Origin: JBHPFQ01 sp042571625
Lineage (GTDB): Bacteria; Patescibacteriota; Minisyncoccia; Portnoybacterales; UBA2143
Direction of reading: 5' to 3'
NCBI GenBank assembly: GCA_042571625.1
Contig: JBHPFQ010000012.1
Span: 1-19,143 of the forward strand
Length of the DNA stretch: 19,143 nt
Shown here: one piece after another, positions 6,246 to 13,206 of the stretch
Layout of the letters: each line of letters starts with the position of its first letter
Position numbering within the stretch: position 1 is the stretch's first letter
Program-made: the position numbers and the translations under genes
Notes under the pieces: generated by a model
Seen by the model: only the letters and a program-made list of their open reading frames with translations
What the model was told of the DNA's origin: nothing
The model's database searches: none

Positions 6246-6977
6246 ATGAATAAACCGCGTATTGCAATATTTGATTTTACCGACTGCGAGGGATGTCAGG
6301 TAAAGATTATTTCTCTTAAAGAGAAAATTTTAGCGTTGGAAAACAAGGTAGATATTATTAATTGGAGGTTGGCGCAGGAACGCGCGGAAAAAGGACCTTA
6401 TGATGCCGTGTTTATTGAAGGAACTCCAATAACAAAAGATGAGATAGAAACTTTAAAATATCTTAGAGATAGCTCTAAGATATTAATAGGTTTAGGAAGT
6501 TGCGCGACTTTAGGAGGAATTCCAGCAATAGTTAATAAGAAAGATAGAAGAAAATGGTATGATAAAATATATGGTAAAGAATATAAGCCAAGAGGAATTG
6601 ATGCCTTGCCATTATCTGCTTATGTTAAGGTTGATTATTTGGTAAATGGTTGTCCAGTCCAAGAAGATCAGTTAGAGAGAGTTTTTGAAGAATTATTAAA
6701 CGGTAAAAAATTATCATATCGTGGATATTCAGTTTGTTTTGAGTGTAAAGTAGCTGGTAATCCATGCCGTTTGATAGATAATAAGCCGTGCTTAGGTCCG
6801 ATTATTCAGGGAGGGTGCGGGGCGATTTGTATTAGCGGAGGTTCGCCTTGTTATGGATGTTTTGGAATAAGAAAACAAGCAAATATCCCTGCTTTAATGG
6901 ATATTTTACAAAAGAAATTTACAAAAAAAGAAATTAATAGATATTTTAGTATGTTTTTAAATCATGTTAGCAGATAA
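6246..6977 (+). CDS. Group 3b [NiFe] hydrogenase delta (small) subunit
   Basis: Small subunit carrying the Fe-S relay next to the [NiFe] site. I place the start at the ATG at 6246, giving 243 aa. The open frame runs upstream to 6165, but those 27 residues overlap the gamma gene and lack family features, while MNKPRIAIFDFTDCEGCQ is the expected N-terminus. Proximal-cluster ligands are C14, C17, C86 (GSCAT) and C136 (NGCPV). A C-terminal block with C164, C167, C174, C182, C191, C195, C202 and C205 (CFECK through SPCYGCFG) supplies the medial and distal clusters. No twin-arginine signal is present, so the enzyme is cytosolic. It overlaps the alpha gene by 14 nt. Confidence 0.95.
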   Translation: MNKPRIAIFDFTDCEGCQVKIISLKEKILALENKVDIINWRLAQERAEKGPYDAVFIEGTPITKDEIETLKYLRDSSKILIGLGSCATLGGIPAIVNKKDRRKWYDKIYGKEYKPRGIDALPLSAYVKVDYLVNGCPVQEDQLERVFEELLNGKKLSYRGYSVCFECKVAGNPCRLIDNKPCLGPIIQGGCGAICISGGSPCYGCFGIRKQANIPALMDILQKKFTKKEINRYFSMFLNHVSR

Positions 6978-8193
6978 TTTTATAGCTAAAATTGAAGGGC
7001 ATGGTAGTTTAACGATTGATTGGAAAAAAGAGAAAGTTCAGCTTAACATTCATGAAGGTGAACGTCTTTTTGAGGGAATGTTAGTTGAACGGACTGCTGA
7101 AGAAATGCATTGGATTACTCCACGTATTTGCGGAGTTTGCCCGACAGCTCATAATTTAGCTTCTTTGAATGCTTTAGAAAACGCATTAGGAATTAATCCT
7201 TCCAATGTTACTATTTTATTGCGGGATTTAATGCAATGCGGTCAGATGATTCAAAGCCATGTTTTGCATTTGTTTTTTTTAGTTGCTCCAGATTATTTAG
7301 GAATTGACAGAGCGACAGAATTAGCGAAAAAAGATATGGTTTTATTTAAGCAGATTTTGTCTTTAAAAGGAGTTAGTGATGATATTGTTCATCTGGTTGG
7401 TGGACGTAATGTTCATCCAACTAGGACAACTATTGGAGGTTTTCATAAAATGCCAACGAAATCCAATTTAAATAAGTTATTTAAAAAATTGGAAAAAACA
7501 AAAAAAGCAGCTGAGAAATCTGTTGAAGTTTTTATGTCTTTTGAATATCCAGAATTAAAAGTTGACTTAGAATTGGCAGCACAGGAAAATGGAAAAATTG
7601 TTTCTGTAAATTCTAAAAATATCAACAAGAAAAAAACTTCCTTAATAGAAGATTATAAAAAAGACATTCAGGAAGAAATCAGGGATTATTCTACGGCCAA
7701 ATTTTCTAAATATAAGGGAAAAGAGTTTTTAGTAGGAGCTTTGGCAAGGGTTGCGATTGCTAAAGGTTTTGAAAAATATAAACTTGATTTTGAAAATCCT
7801 TTTTATAATAATCCGGCACAGGCAATAGAAATTTTGCATTATCATCAAAAAGCAAGAAATATTATTGAGAAATTATTAGATATTAAATTAGATAGGAATA
7901 GATTAATTAAGCCGTGTTCTAATCCGTTATTAAAAGGTATTGGATCAACAGAAGCTCCGCGCGGAGGACTTTATCACGAAGTTCATTTAAAGGGAAGCAA
8001 GAAACCGGGTAAAAATTCAATTATAACTTATGCTAATATTATTACGCCAACAGCGCAGAATTTAACTTCAATAGAAAAAAGCGCTCAAGCGCTTTTGGAG
8101 AAAACTCAGAAATATTCAAAAGAAAAAAGAGAAGAATTATTAACAATGCTTGTTAGGGCTTACGATCCATGCATTACTTGTTCAGTTCATTAA
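6964..8193 (+). CDS. Group 3b [NiFe] hydrogenase alpha (large, catalytic) subunit
   Basis: Catalytic subunit holding the Ni-Fe(CN)2CO centre. It reversibly oxidises H2 or reduces protons, and in this subgroup may also reduce polysulfide. The L1 motif is R54-I-C56-G-V-C59-PTAH and the L2 motif is D401-P-C403-I-T-C406-SVH, so all four nickel-binding cysteines are present. Other family blocks are VGGRNVHPT, GGFHKMP and EAPRGGLYHE followed by ANIITPTAQN. At 409 aa it is close to the family length. The stop codon directly follows H409, so there is no C-terminal extension for a maturation protease to remove. From memory, the Pyrococcus homologue continues for a few residues past this histidine. Its last 20 nt overlap hypC on the opposite strand. 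There is no Shine-Dalgarno, and the start lies inside delta. Confidence 0.97.
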   Translation: MLADNFIAKIEGHGSLTIDWKKEKVQLNIHEGERLFEGMLVERTAEEMHWITPRICGVCPTAHNLASLNALENALGINPSNVTILLRDLMQCGQMIQSHVLHLFFLVAPDYLGIDRATELAKKDMVLFKQILSLKGVSDDIVHLVGGRNVHPTRTTIGGFHKMPTKSNLNKLFKKLEKTKKAAEKSVEVFMSFEYPELKVDLELAAQENGKIVSVNSKNINKKKTSLIEDYKKDIQEEIRDYSTAKFSKYKGKEFLVGALARVAIAKGFEKYKLDFENPFYNNPAQAIEILHYHQKARNIIEKLLDIKLDRNRLIKPCSNPLLKGIGSTEAPRGGLYHEVHLKGSKKPGKNSIITYANIITPTAQNLTSIEKSAQALLEKTQKYSKEKREELLTMLVRAYDPCITCSVH

Positions 8194-8386
8194 TCATTGT
8201 TAAAATTTTCTTAGCATCTGATTTTGGCACTTTGTTTAATGCCATATCTCCGTGTACCAAAACATAGTCTCCAATTTTAACATTTTTGACCAAACTCAAA
8301 TCAATTTTATGCTCATGAGAACATGATTTAACAGTAGCAGTCTTGCCATTGATATTTAAAATTTTACTTGGAGTTGCTAGACACAT
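8174..8386 (-). CDS. hypC: Hydrogenase maturation chaperone HypC
   Basis: HypC/HybG/HupF-family chaperone. With HypD it assembles the Fe(CN)2CO moiety and delivers it to the hydrogenase large subunit. The 70-aa protein opens with MCLATPSKI, including the essential Cys2, and has a family-like GDYVLVHGDMALNKV segment. It is the only minus-strand gene in the window. It converges on the alpha gene, and the two 3' ends overlap by 20 nt with no terminator visible between them. Full-length transcripts of either gene would therefore be antisense to the end of the other. HypA, B, D, E and F are not in this window. Its start lies 22 nt from the start of the divergent transporter gene. A TATAAT on this strand (8400-8395) predicts a nearly leaderless mRNA. 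Confidence 0.95.
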   Translation of the reverse strand: MCLATPSKILNINGKTATVKSCSHEHKIDLSLVKNVKIGDYVLVHGDMALNKVPKSDAKKILTMINELNK

Positions 8387-8402
8387 ATAATTAAATTATA
8401 AT
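8374..8402. promoter_or_regulatory. Bidirectional promoter with palindromic -10 (hypC and EamA transporter)
   Basis: ATTATAAT at 8395-8402 is its own reverse complement, so it reads TATAAT on both strands (plus 8397-8402, minus 8400-8395). On plus, TTGCTA at 8374-8379 lies 17 nt upstream, an excellent -35, and transcription would start at about the ATG at 8409. On minus, the -10 ends 8 nt before the hypC ATG (8386). Its -35, at about 8423-8418, is weak (TTTATT). Both mRNAs would be leaderless or nearly so. The plus-strand -35 lies within hypC codons 3-4. Confidence 0.65.
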
Positions 8403-8408
8403 ATAAGT

Positions 8409-9290
8409 ATGAATAAAAATAAAGGAATATTTTTAATTTTATCCACAGCTTTTATTTCTGGAATATCTGTTTTTATTAATCAGTTTGGAGTGAATGTAAT
8501 TAATCCATATATCTTTACTGGTCTGAAAAATATCATTGTGGCATTATTTGTTATTGGGTGTATTTTAATGCTAAAAGATTGGAAGATTTTAAAAAATCTT
8601 GATAAAACTCAATGGAGTTTATTAGTAATAGTCGGATTTATTGGGGGGTTTATTCCTTTTATTTTGTTTTTTAAAGGACTTTCTTTGACTAATGGAATTC
8701 AAGCAGCTTTTATTCATAAAACAATGTTTATTTTTATATTCATTTTAGCTGCGATTTTCCTAAAAGAAAAAATTAGCAAAAATCTCTTAATTTGTAGTTT
8801 GTTTTTGTTTTTGGGTAATATCTTATTATTAAAATTAACATCTATCCAATTTAACTTAGGAGATCTTTTGGTTTTTCTTGCAGTTTTATTTTGGGCTGGA
8901 GAAAATGTTTTAAGCAAGTATCTTTTAAAGGAATTACCATCTAGAATAATTATTTGTGGGAGAATGTTTTTTGGTTCTATATTTATTGTGATGTTTTGGT
9001 TTGTGACGAATCAAGCGCATTTGGCGCTGTCTTTAAATGCAGAACAAATTGGATGGGTAGCTATTACTTCTATTTTGTTGTTGGGATATATTTTTACGTG
9101 GTATACTGGATTAAAATATATCAATGTTTCGGATGCGTCTGTTATTCTATTATTAGCTAGTCCTGTTACTATTTTCCTTTGTTTGTTTGGCGGACAAGTA
9201 TTAGTTTTAAGACAAATTTTTGGAATGATTTTAATTTGCGGAACTTTAATATATTTATGCTGTCAGAATTTAATCGTAGAGGAATTTTAA
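8409..9290 (+). CDS. EamA/DMT-superfamily membrane transporter
   Basis: Predicted inner-membrane permease of the drug/metabolite transporter superfamily. The 293-aa protein is almost entirely hydrophobic. About ten membrane segments form two EamA repeats, with the second starting near GDLLVFLAVLFWAGENVLSKY. The substrate is unknown; family members export or import amino acids, nucleotides and other small metabolites. The gene lies between hypC, from which it diverges, and a DUF6390-like gene, which it overlaps by 34 nt. That places it inside the hydrogenase neighbourhood, though a role in metal or cysteine handling would be guesswork. The promoter is the shared symmetric -10 at 8395-8402, with TTGCTA 17 nt upstream, which predicts a leaderless message. 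Confidence 0.92.
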   Translation: MNKNKGIFLILSTAFISGISVFINQFGVNVINPYIFTGLKNIIVALFVIGCILMLKDWKILKNLDKTQWSLLVIVGFIGGFIPFILFFKGLSLTNGIQAAFIHKTMFIFIFILAAIFLKEKISKNLLICSLFLFLGNILLLKLTSIQFNLGDLLVFLAVLFWAGENVLSKYLLKELPSRIIICGRMFFGSIFIVMFWFVTNQAHLALSLNAEQIGWVAITSILLLGYIFTWYTGLKYINVSDASVILLLASPVTIFLCLFGGQVLVLRQIFGMILICGTLIYLCCQNLIVEEF

Positions 9291-9952
9291 GATGTGCTCG
9301 TTATTCCTTTATGCCGAATAATCTTAGTTTGTGCGGGCCAAATAAAAATAAAGATTTATTTGAATATTGTCGCGAGCAAAAGATAGATAAAGGGTTGGAA
9401 GAAATATTAAAAAAATTTCAAACATTATATCCGTATCTTAAATTAATTGCTCGCTGTAGTAATATTAAGAATCCATTTGATGAGAAAGTTATAGAAGCTT
9501 ATTGGATCGGGAATAGATTATTGGAAAATATAACTAAAATAAGGTTATATAATCATTTAATTGATAATCATAAGAAAAAAGCAATTAATAAAATATCTTT
9601 AGGGGCAAAACCGCATCATAGTTTTCATGTTTTGAATGTTTGGAATAAGATTGATGATTTAAGTTTAGCTGATTTATGTAAGATTAGTTGGGGTAAAATA
9701 GTTAAAATTGATGGTTCGTATTTAGAAGTAAAATATCGGCCATTAGTTTTTGAAAATAATAGATTAAAATTAGGTGAATTAATTAACCATAAAGTTTTAC
9801 GCGAGATAAATAATTCAAGTTTTATGGATGATTTTCAAATAGGTCAATGGGTTTCGTTTCATTGGAATTTTGTTTGTGAAATTTTGAACGATATTCAAGT
9901 TAAGAATTTAGAAAAATATACAAAAGAAAGTATTAGCTTATGTACGATTTAA
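9257..9952 (+). CDS. DUF6390-like protein, possible hydrogenase accessory factor
   Basis: I recognise the conserved blocks of a family I recall as DUF6390 (the number is from memory). They are an N-terminal ARYSFMPNNLSLCGP, then YPYLKLIA, EAYWIGNRLL, PHHSFHVLNVW and a late QWVSFHWNFVCEIL. No biochemical function is known to me. The start at 9257 (231 aa) keeps RRGILRCARY with the conserved block. A longer frame to 9179 adds 26 residues of transporter-gene shadow, and the ATG at 9311 would cut the block. The CGP cysteine and the HHSFH histidines could bind metal (inference). It overlaps the transporter gene by 34 nt and the reductase gene by 13 nt. Co-transcription next to hypC hints at a link to the hydrogenase. 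Confidence 0.85.
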   Translation: MLSEFNRRGILRCARYSFMPNNLSLCGPNKNKDLFEYCREQKIDKGLEEILKKFQTLYPYLKLIARCSNIKNPFDEKVIEAYWIGNRLLENITKIRLYNHLIDNHKKKAINKISLGAKPHHSFHVLNVWNKIDDLSLADLCKISWGKIVKIDGSYLEVKYRPLVFENNRLKLGELINHKVLREINNSSFMDDFQIGQWVSFHWNFVCEILNDIQVKNLEKYTKESISLCTI

Positions 9953-10848
9953 TTATTATAGGTGGTGGGCCGGCAGCAATAAGCGCTGGCATATATTCCG
10001 CAAGAAAGAAAATTAAAACATTAATGGTTGTTAAAGAATGGGGTGGACAGGCAGTAAAAACAGGACAGATAGAGAATTATCCTGGATTTGATTTAATTTC
10101 AGGAATGGAATTAGTTGATAAATTAGTTAACCATTTAAAAAAATATAATATTGAGATTATAGAATATACAAAAGTAGATAAGATTGAATGGATTGATGAT
10201 TCTAATATAAAAGTAAGTGCTGATAATGAAGTTTATCAGAGCAAAGCAATTATTTTTGCTGCTGGAGGTATTCCAAGGAAATTAAAGATCCCTGGGGAAG
10301 AAGAATTTTCAGGAAAAGGAGTTGCGTATTGCTCTATTTGCGATGCTCCTTTGTTTAAAAATAAAGAAGTAGCTGTTGTTGGTGGTGGAAACGCTGGATT
10401 AGAAACAGCTTTGGACTTAGTTAAATATGCTTCAAAAATTCATATTTTGGAATTTAAGCAGAAACTTGGAGGAGATAAAATTTTACAGGATAAAATTAAG
10501 AAGGAAAATAAAATTAGTGTTATAACTAGCGCTTCTATTCAAGAAATCAAAGGAGATAAATTTGTTAATAGTCTGATTTATAATGGCAAAACAGAAAAGA
10601 ATAAAGTATTATCTGTTCAGGGAGTGTTTGTGTCTATTGGTTGGATAGCTAATTCATCTTTATTAAAAGATGTGGTAGAATTAAATGAGTGGAAAGAAAT
10701 AAAAATCAATTCTTGTAATGTTGCTTCAAAGCCAAATATTTTTGCGGCCGGAGATGCGACAAATATTTCGCATAAACAGCTTATTATTGCTTCTGGGGAA
10801 GGAGCTAAAGCGGCTTTGAACGCATACGAGTATTTAAATAAAATATGA
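9940..10848 (+). CDS. trxB: Thioredoxin reductase-like flavoprotein, AhpF-like and probably NADH-dependent
   Basis: FAD-dependent pyridine-nucleotide disulfide reductase, 302 aa, the usual length of low-Mr thioredoxin reductase. Seen: the FAD motif IIGGGPAAISAGIYSAR, the redox pair C131-S-I-C134-D, the NAD(P) motif VVGGGNAGLETALDL and the FAD-contact motif FAAGDAT. Where E. coli TrxB has HRRDxFRA, which holds the NADPH 2'-phosphate, this protein has HILEFKQKLGG (168-178) followed by DKILQDKI. That pattern resembles the NADH-using C-terminal part of AhpF, as does the end segment SHKQLIIASGEGAKAALNA. I infer a preference for NADH. The stop overlaps the glutaredoxin start by 4 nt, so the two are probably partners, as in the clostridial Cp34/Cp9 system. 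Confidence 0.93.
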   Translation: MYDLIIIGGGPAAISAGIYSARKKIKTLMVVKEWGGQAVKTGQIENYPGFDLISGMELVDKLVNHLKKYNIEIIEYTKVDKIEWIDDSNIKVSADNEVYQSKAIIFAAGGIPRKLKIPGEEEFSGKGVAYCSICDAPLFKNKEVAVVGGGNAGLETALDLVKYASKIHILEFKQKLGGDKILQDKIKKENKISVITSASIQEIKGDKFVNSLIYNGKTEKNKVLSVQGVFVSIGWIANSSLLKDVVELNEWKEIKINSCNVASKPNIFAAGDATNISHKQLIIASGEGAKAALNAYEYLNKI

Positions 10849-11105
10849 AAGAACAAAATACAAACTTAAAACACAAAATCCGAGTTTTTGGAACGCCAAC
10901 ATGTCCTTATTGTCATACTCTTAAATTATTTTTAGATGAAAAAGGTTTTAAATATGATGATGTTGATATATCGGTTGATGATGATGCGCGCGAGGAAATG
11001 ACTGAAAAATCTGGTCAAATAGGAACTCCAGTAATTGATATTGATGGAGAATTTATTGTTGGATTCGACAAGAAAAAAATAAGTGAATTATTAAATATTA
11101 AATAA
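10845..11105 (+). CDS. Glutaredoxin-like protein (Cp9/NrdH type)
   Basis: Small dithiol redoxin of 86 aa with the active site C20-P-Y-C23 in FGTPTCPYCHTLK. The cis-proline loop is GQIGTPVIDIDG (P62), followed by the signature IVGFDKKKI. It most resembles glutaredoxin-like proteins that are reduced by a thioredoxin reductase-type flavoprotein instead of glutathione. The first about ten residues (MKEQNTNLKH) are an extra, hydrophilic lead. The gene starts inside the stop codon region of trxB (ATGA overlap), strong evidence for a functional pair. The likely target, a peroxiredoxin or ribonucleotide reductase, is not in the window. The stop lies 8 nt before the GAPDH gene. Confidence 0.92.
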   Translation: MKEQNTNLKHKIRVFGTPTCPYCHTLKLFLDEKGFKYDDVDISVDDDAREEMTEKSGQIGTPVIDIDGEFIVGFDKKKISELLNIK

Positions 11106-11113
11106 TTAAATAT

Positions 11114-12106
11114 ATGACAAAAATAGCTATAAATGGATTTGGCCGTATTGGTCGGTCAGCGTTTAGAAAAATGCTGGAAAAGCATTCTGATTTGAAAGTA
11201 GTTGCTATAAATGACTTGACTGATAATGATACATTGGCTCATTTGTTAAAATATGATTCTGTATACGGAATTTACGATAAAGAAATAAAAAGCACAGACG
11301 AGCTATTGGTTGTTGATGGTGATGAATTTAAGTGTTTATCTGAAAGAGAGCCAAGCAATCTTCCGTGGAAAGACTTGGATGTTGATATTGTTTTAGAGTG
11401 TACTGGATGTTTTGCTAATTTAGAAGGAGCTCAAAAACATATTCAAGCAGGAGCTAAAAAAGTAATTATTTCCGCTCCTTGTAATAGCGGAGATGTGCCT
11501 CATTTTGTTCTTGGCGTTAATGAAGAAAAGTATCAAGGAGAAGAAGTCGTTTCTATGGCTTCTTGCACTACTAATTGTTTGGCTCCGATAGCAAAAATTC
11601 TTAATGATAATTTTGAGATAGAATTTGGTTTAATGACTACAATCCATAGTTATACTAATGATCAGCGTTTGTTAGATGCTCCTCATAAAGATTTAAGAAG
11701 AGCTAGGGCAGCTGCTTTGTCAATGATTCCAACGACTACTGGAGCTGCGATTGCAGTAACTAAAACTATTCCAGAATTAAAAGGTAAGATTCATGGTTTA
11801 GCAATTCGCATTCCAACACCAACTGTTTCTTTGGTTGATTTTGTTGTTAATGTTAAAAAAGAAGTTGATGTTGATAAGGTAAATAATGCTTTTGAATCAG
11901 CTGATTTAAAAGGTATTTTAACGACAGAAAAAGAACCTTTAGTTTCGGTGGATTTTAAAGGAAATTCTAACTCAGCTATTGTTGATTTAGCTTCAACAAT
12001 GGTTAAGGGTAGTTTGATTAAAGTTTTGGCTTGGTATGATAATGAATTAGGTTATGCCTGTAGATTGGCGGAGTTTGCTAGTTATATTGGTAAAGAAATT
12101 AAATAA
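11114..12106 (+). CDS. gap: Glyceraldehyde-3-phosphate dehydrogenase, type I
   Basis: Oxidises glyceraldehyde-3-phosphate to 1,3-bisphosphoglycerate in glycolysis, producing NAD(P)H. The 330-aa protein is full length. Seen: the Rossmann start INGFGRIGR, D34 in VVAINDLTD (the Asp that normally favours NAD over NADP), the catalytic C151 in SCTTNCLAP, H178 in TTIHSYTNDQ, HKDLRRARAAA, and the C-terminal WYDNELGYA. It heads a tight run of pentose phosphate and glycolytic genes and lies 8 nt after the glutaredoxin gene, so redox and sugar genes may share transcripts. No Shine-Dalgarno is visible before the ATG. Confidence 0.98.
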   Translation: MTKIAINGFGRIGRSAFRKMLEKHSDLKVVAINDLTDNDTLAHLLKYDSVYGIYDKEIKSTDELLVVDGDEFKCLSEREPSNLPWKDLDVDIVLECTGCFANLEGAQKHIQAGAKKVIISAPCNSGDVPHFVLGVNEEKYQGEEVVSMASCTTNCLAPIAKILNDNFEIEFGLMTTIHSYTNDQRLLDAPHKDLRRARAAALSMIPTTTGAAIAVTKTIPELKGKIHGLAIRIPTPTVSLVDFVVNVKKEVDVDKVNNAFESADLKGILTTEKEPLVSVDFKGNSNSAIVDLASTMVKGSLIKVLAWYDNELGYACRLAEFASYIGKEIK

Positions 12107-12118
12107 TAAAATAAAAAT

Positions 12119-12559
12119 ATGCTTTATCTTGGAGCCGATCATGCAGGCTATAATTTAAAACAAGAGATAAAAAAAGAGCTTAAAGAATTAGGAATAGAGT
12201 ACAATGATTTGGGCAATAAGGAATTTGAACCAAAAGATGATTATCCTGATTTTGCTTTAGAAGTTTCTAAAAAAGTTTTTGAAAACAATAACAATAAGGG
12301 GATTCTTTTTTGCGCTACAGGAATTGGAATGTGTATAACAGCTAATAAGATTAAGGGTATTCGTGCGACAATTTGTTGTAATGAATTTATGGCAAAGCAG
12401 GCAGTAGAGCATAATAATGTTAATATTTTATGTTTAGGCGGGAAGGTTTTGGATTTGGAAACAGCTAAAAAAATTATAAAGATTTGGTTGAAGACAGAAT
12501 TTACTGGCGAAGAAAGACATATAAGAAGATTGGAAAAGATTAAAAATATAGAAAAATAA
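12119..12559 (+). CDS. rpiB: Ribose-5-phosphate isomerase B
   Basis: Interconverts ribose-5-phosphate and ribulose-5-phosphate in the non-oxidative pentose phosphate pathway. The 146-aa protein is typical for the LacAB/RpiB family. Seen: GADHAGYNLKQEI at the N-terminus, the catalytic Cys65 in CATGIGMCITANK, a GIRATICCNEFMAKQAVEHNN segment read as phosphate-binding with the catalytic-type His, and a GEERHIRR C-terminus contacting phosphate. It follows GAPDH by 12 nt and precedes rpe by 2 nt. It is not RpiA, which has an unrelated fold. Confidence 0.96.
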   Translation: MLYLGADHAGYNLKQEIKKELKELGIEYNDLGNKEFEPKDDYPDFALEVSKKVFENNNNKGILFCATGIGMCITANKIKGIRATICCNEFMAKQAVEHNNVNILCLGGKVLDLETAKKIIKIWLKTEFTGEERHIRRLEKIKNIEK

Positions 12560-12561
12560 TA

Positions 12562-13206
12562 ATGATTGAGATTATCCCAGCAATAATTCCCAAAGATTTT
12601 AAGGAGTTAGAGGAAAAGATTGATTTAGTTGAGCCTTATATTGATTGGGTTCAATTGGATATTATGGATAGCAAGTTTGTTGATAATGCGACGTGGAATA
12701 ATCCTTTTGAATTGAAGAATTTACACACAAATTTAAAATTGGAAGCGCATTTAATGATACAAAATCCTGAAGAGCATATAGATGAGTGGATTAATTCAGG
12801 GGTTAAAAGAATAATTTTTCATTACGAATCAACAGAAAAGCATCAGGAAATTATAGATAAGATTAAACAAGCTGGTTTAGAAGTAGGTATAGCGATTAAC
12901 CCAGAGACAAAAGCAGAAATGATAAGTAGATTTGCAGGTATGTTAGATTTAATTTTAGTAATGACTGTTAATCCTGGAAAAGGAGGTCAGAAATTCTTAG
13001 ATGAAATGCTTGAAAAAATAAAATATTTGCGCGTGGAATATCCTTATGTTAAAATAGAGGTAGACGGAGGAATAAATTCAATAACAGCTTCTAGCGCTAT
13101 AAAAATGGGAGCAAATATTTTAGTTAGTGGAAGTGCTATTTTCCAGGGGAATATAGAAAATAATATCAAAATATTAAAAAATTATGTTGATAAAAGAATT
13201 AGATAA
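12562..13206 (+). CDS. rpe: Ribulose-phosphate 3-epimerase, divergent
   Basis: Predicted to interconvert ribulose-5-phosphate and xylulose-5-phosphate. The 214-aa TIM-barrel protein retains D33 in LDIMD, H63 in LEAHLMI, VNPGKGGQKF, D168 in EVDGGI and the phosphate loop SGSAIF. It departs from the classical enzyme in two places. The N-terminal PSILSADF is PAIIPKDF, so both serines are lost. The metal-binding His of VHxDVMD is Gln31 (VQLDIMD), leaving three of the four usual metal ligands. Position between rpiB and transketolase strongly supports an epimerase role, although the metal use or substrate may differ. Its end overlaps the transketolase start by 23 nt. Confidence 0.9.
   Translation: MIEIIPAIIPKDFKELEEKIDLVEPYIDWVQLDIMDSKFVDNATWNNPFELKNLHTNLKLEAHLMIQNPEEHIDEWINSGVKRIIFHYESTEKHQEIIDKIKQAGLEVGIAINPETKAEMISRFAGMLDLILVMTVNPGKGGQKFLDEMLEKIKYLRVEYPYVKIEVDGGINSITASSAIKMGANILVSGSAIFQGNIENNIKILKNYVDKRIR

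Noticed and set aside
9179..9256. Longer DUF6390-like protein starting at 9179
   Set aside because: The extra 26 residues are encoded within the transporter gene in another frame and lack family features. The ATG at 9257 retains the conserved block with little overlap.
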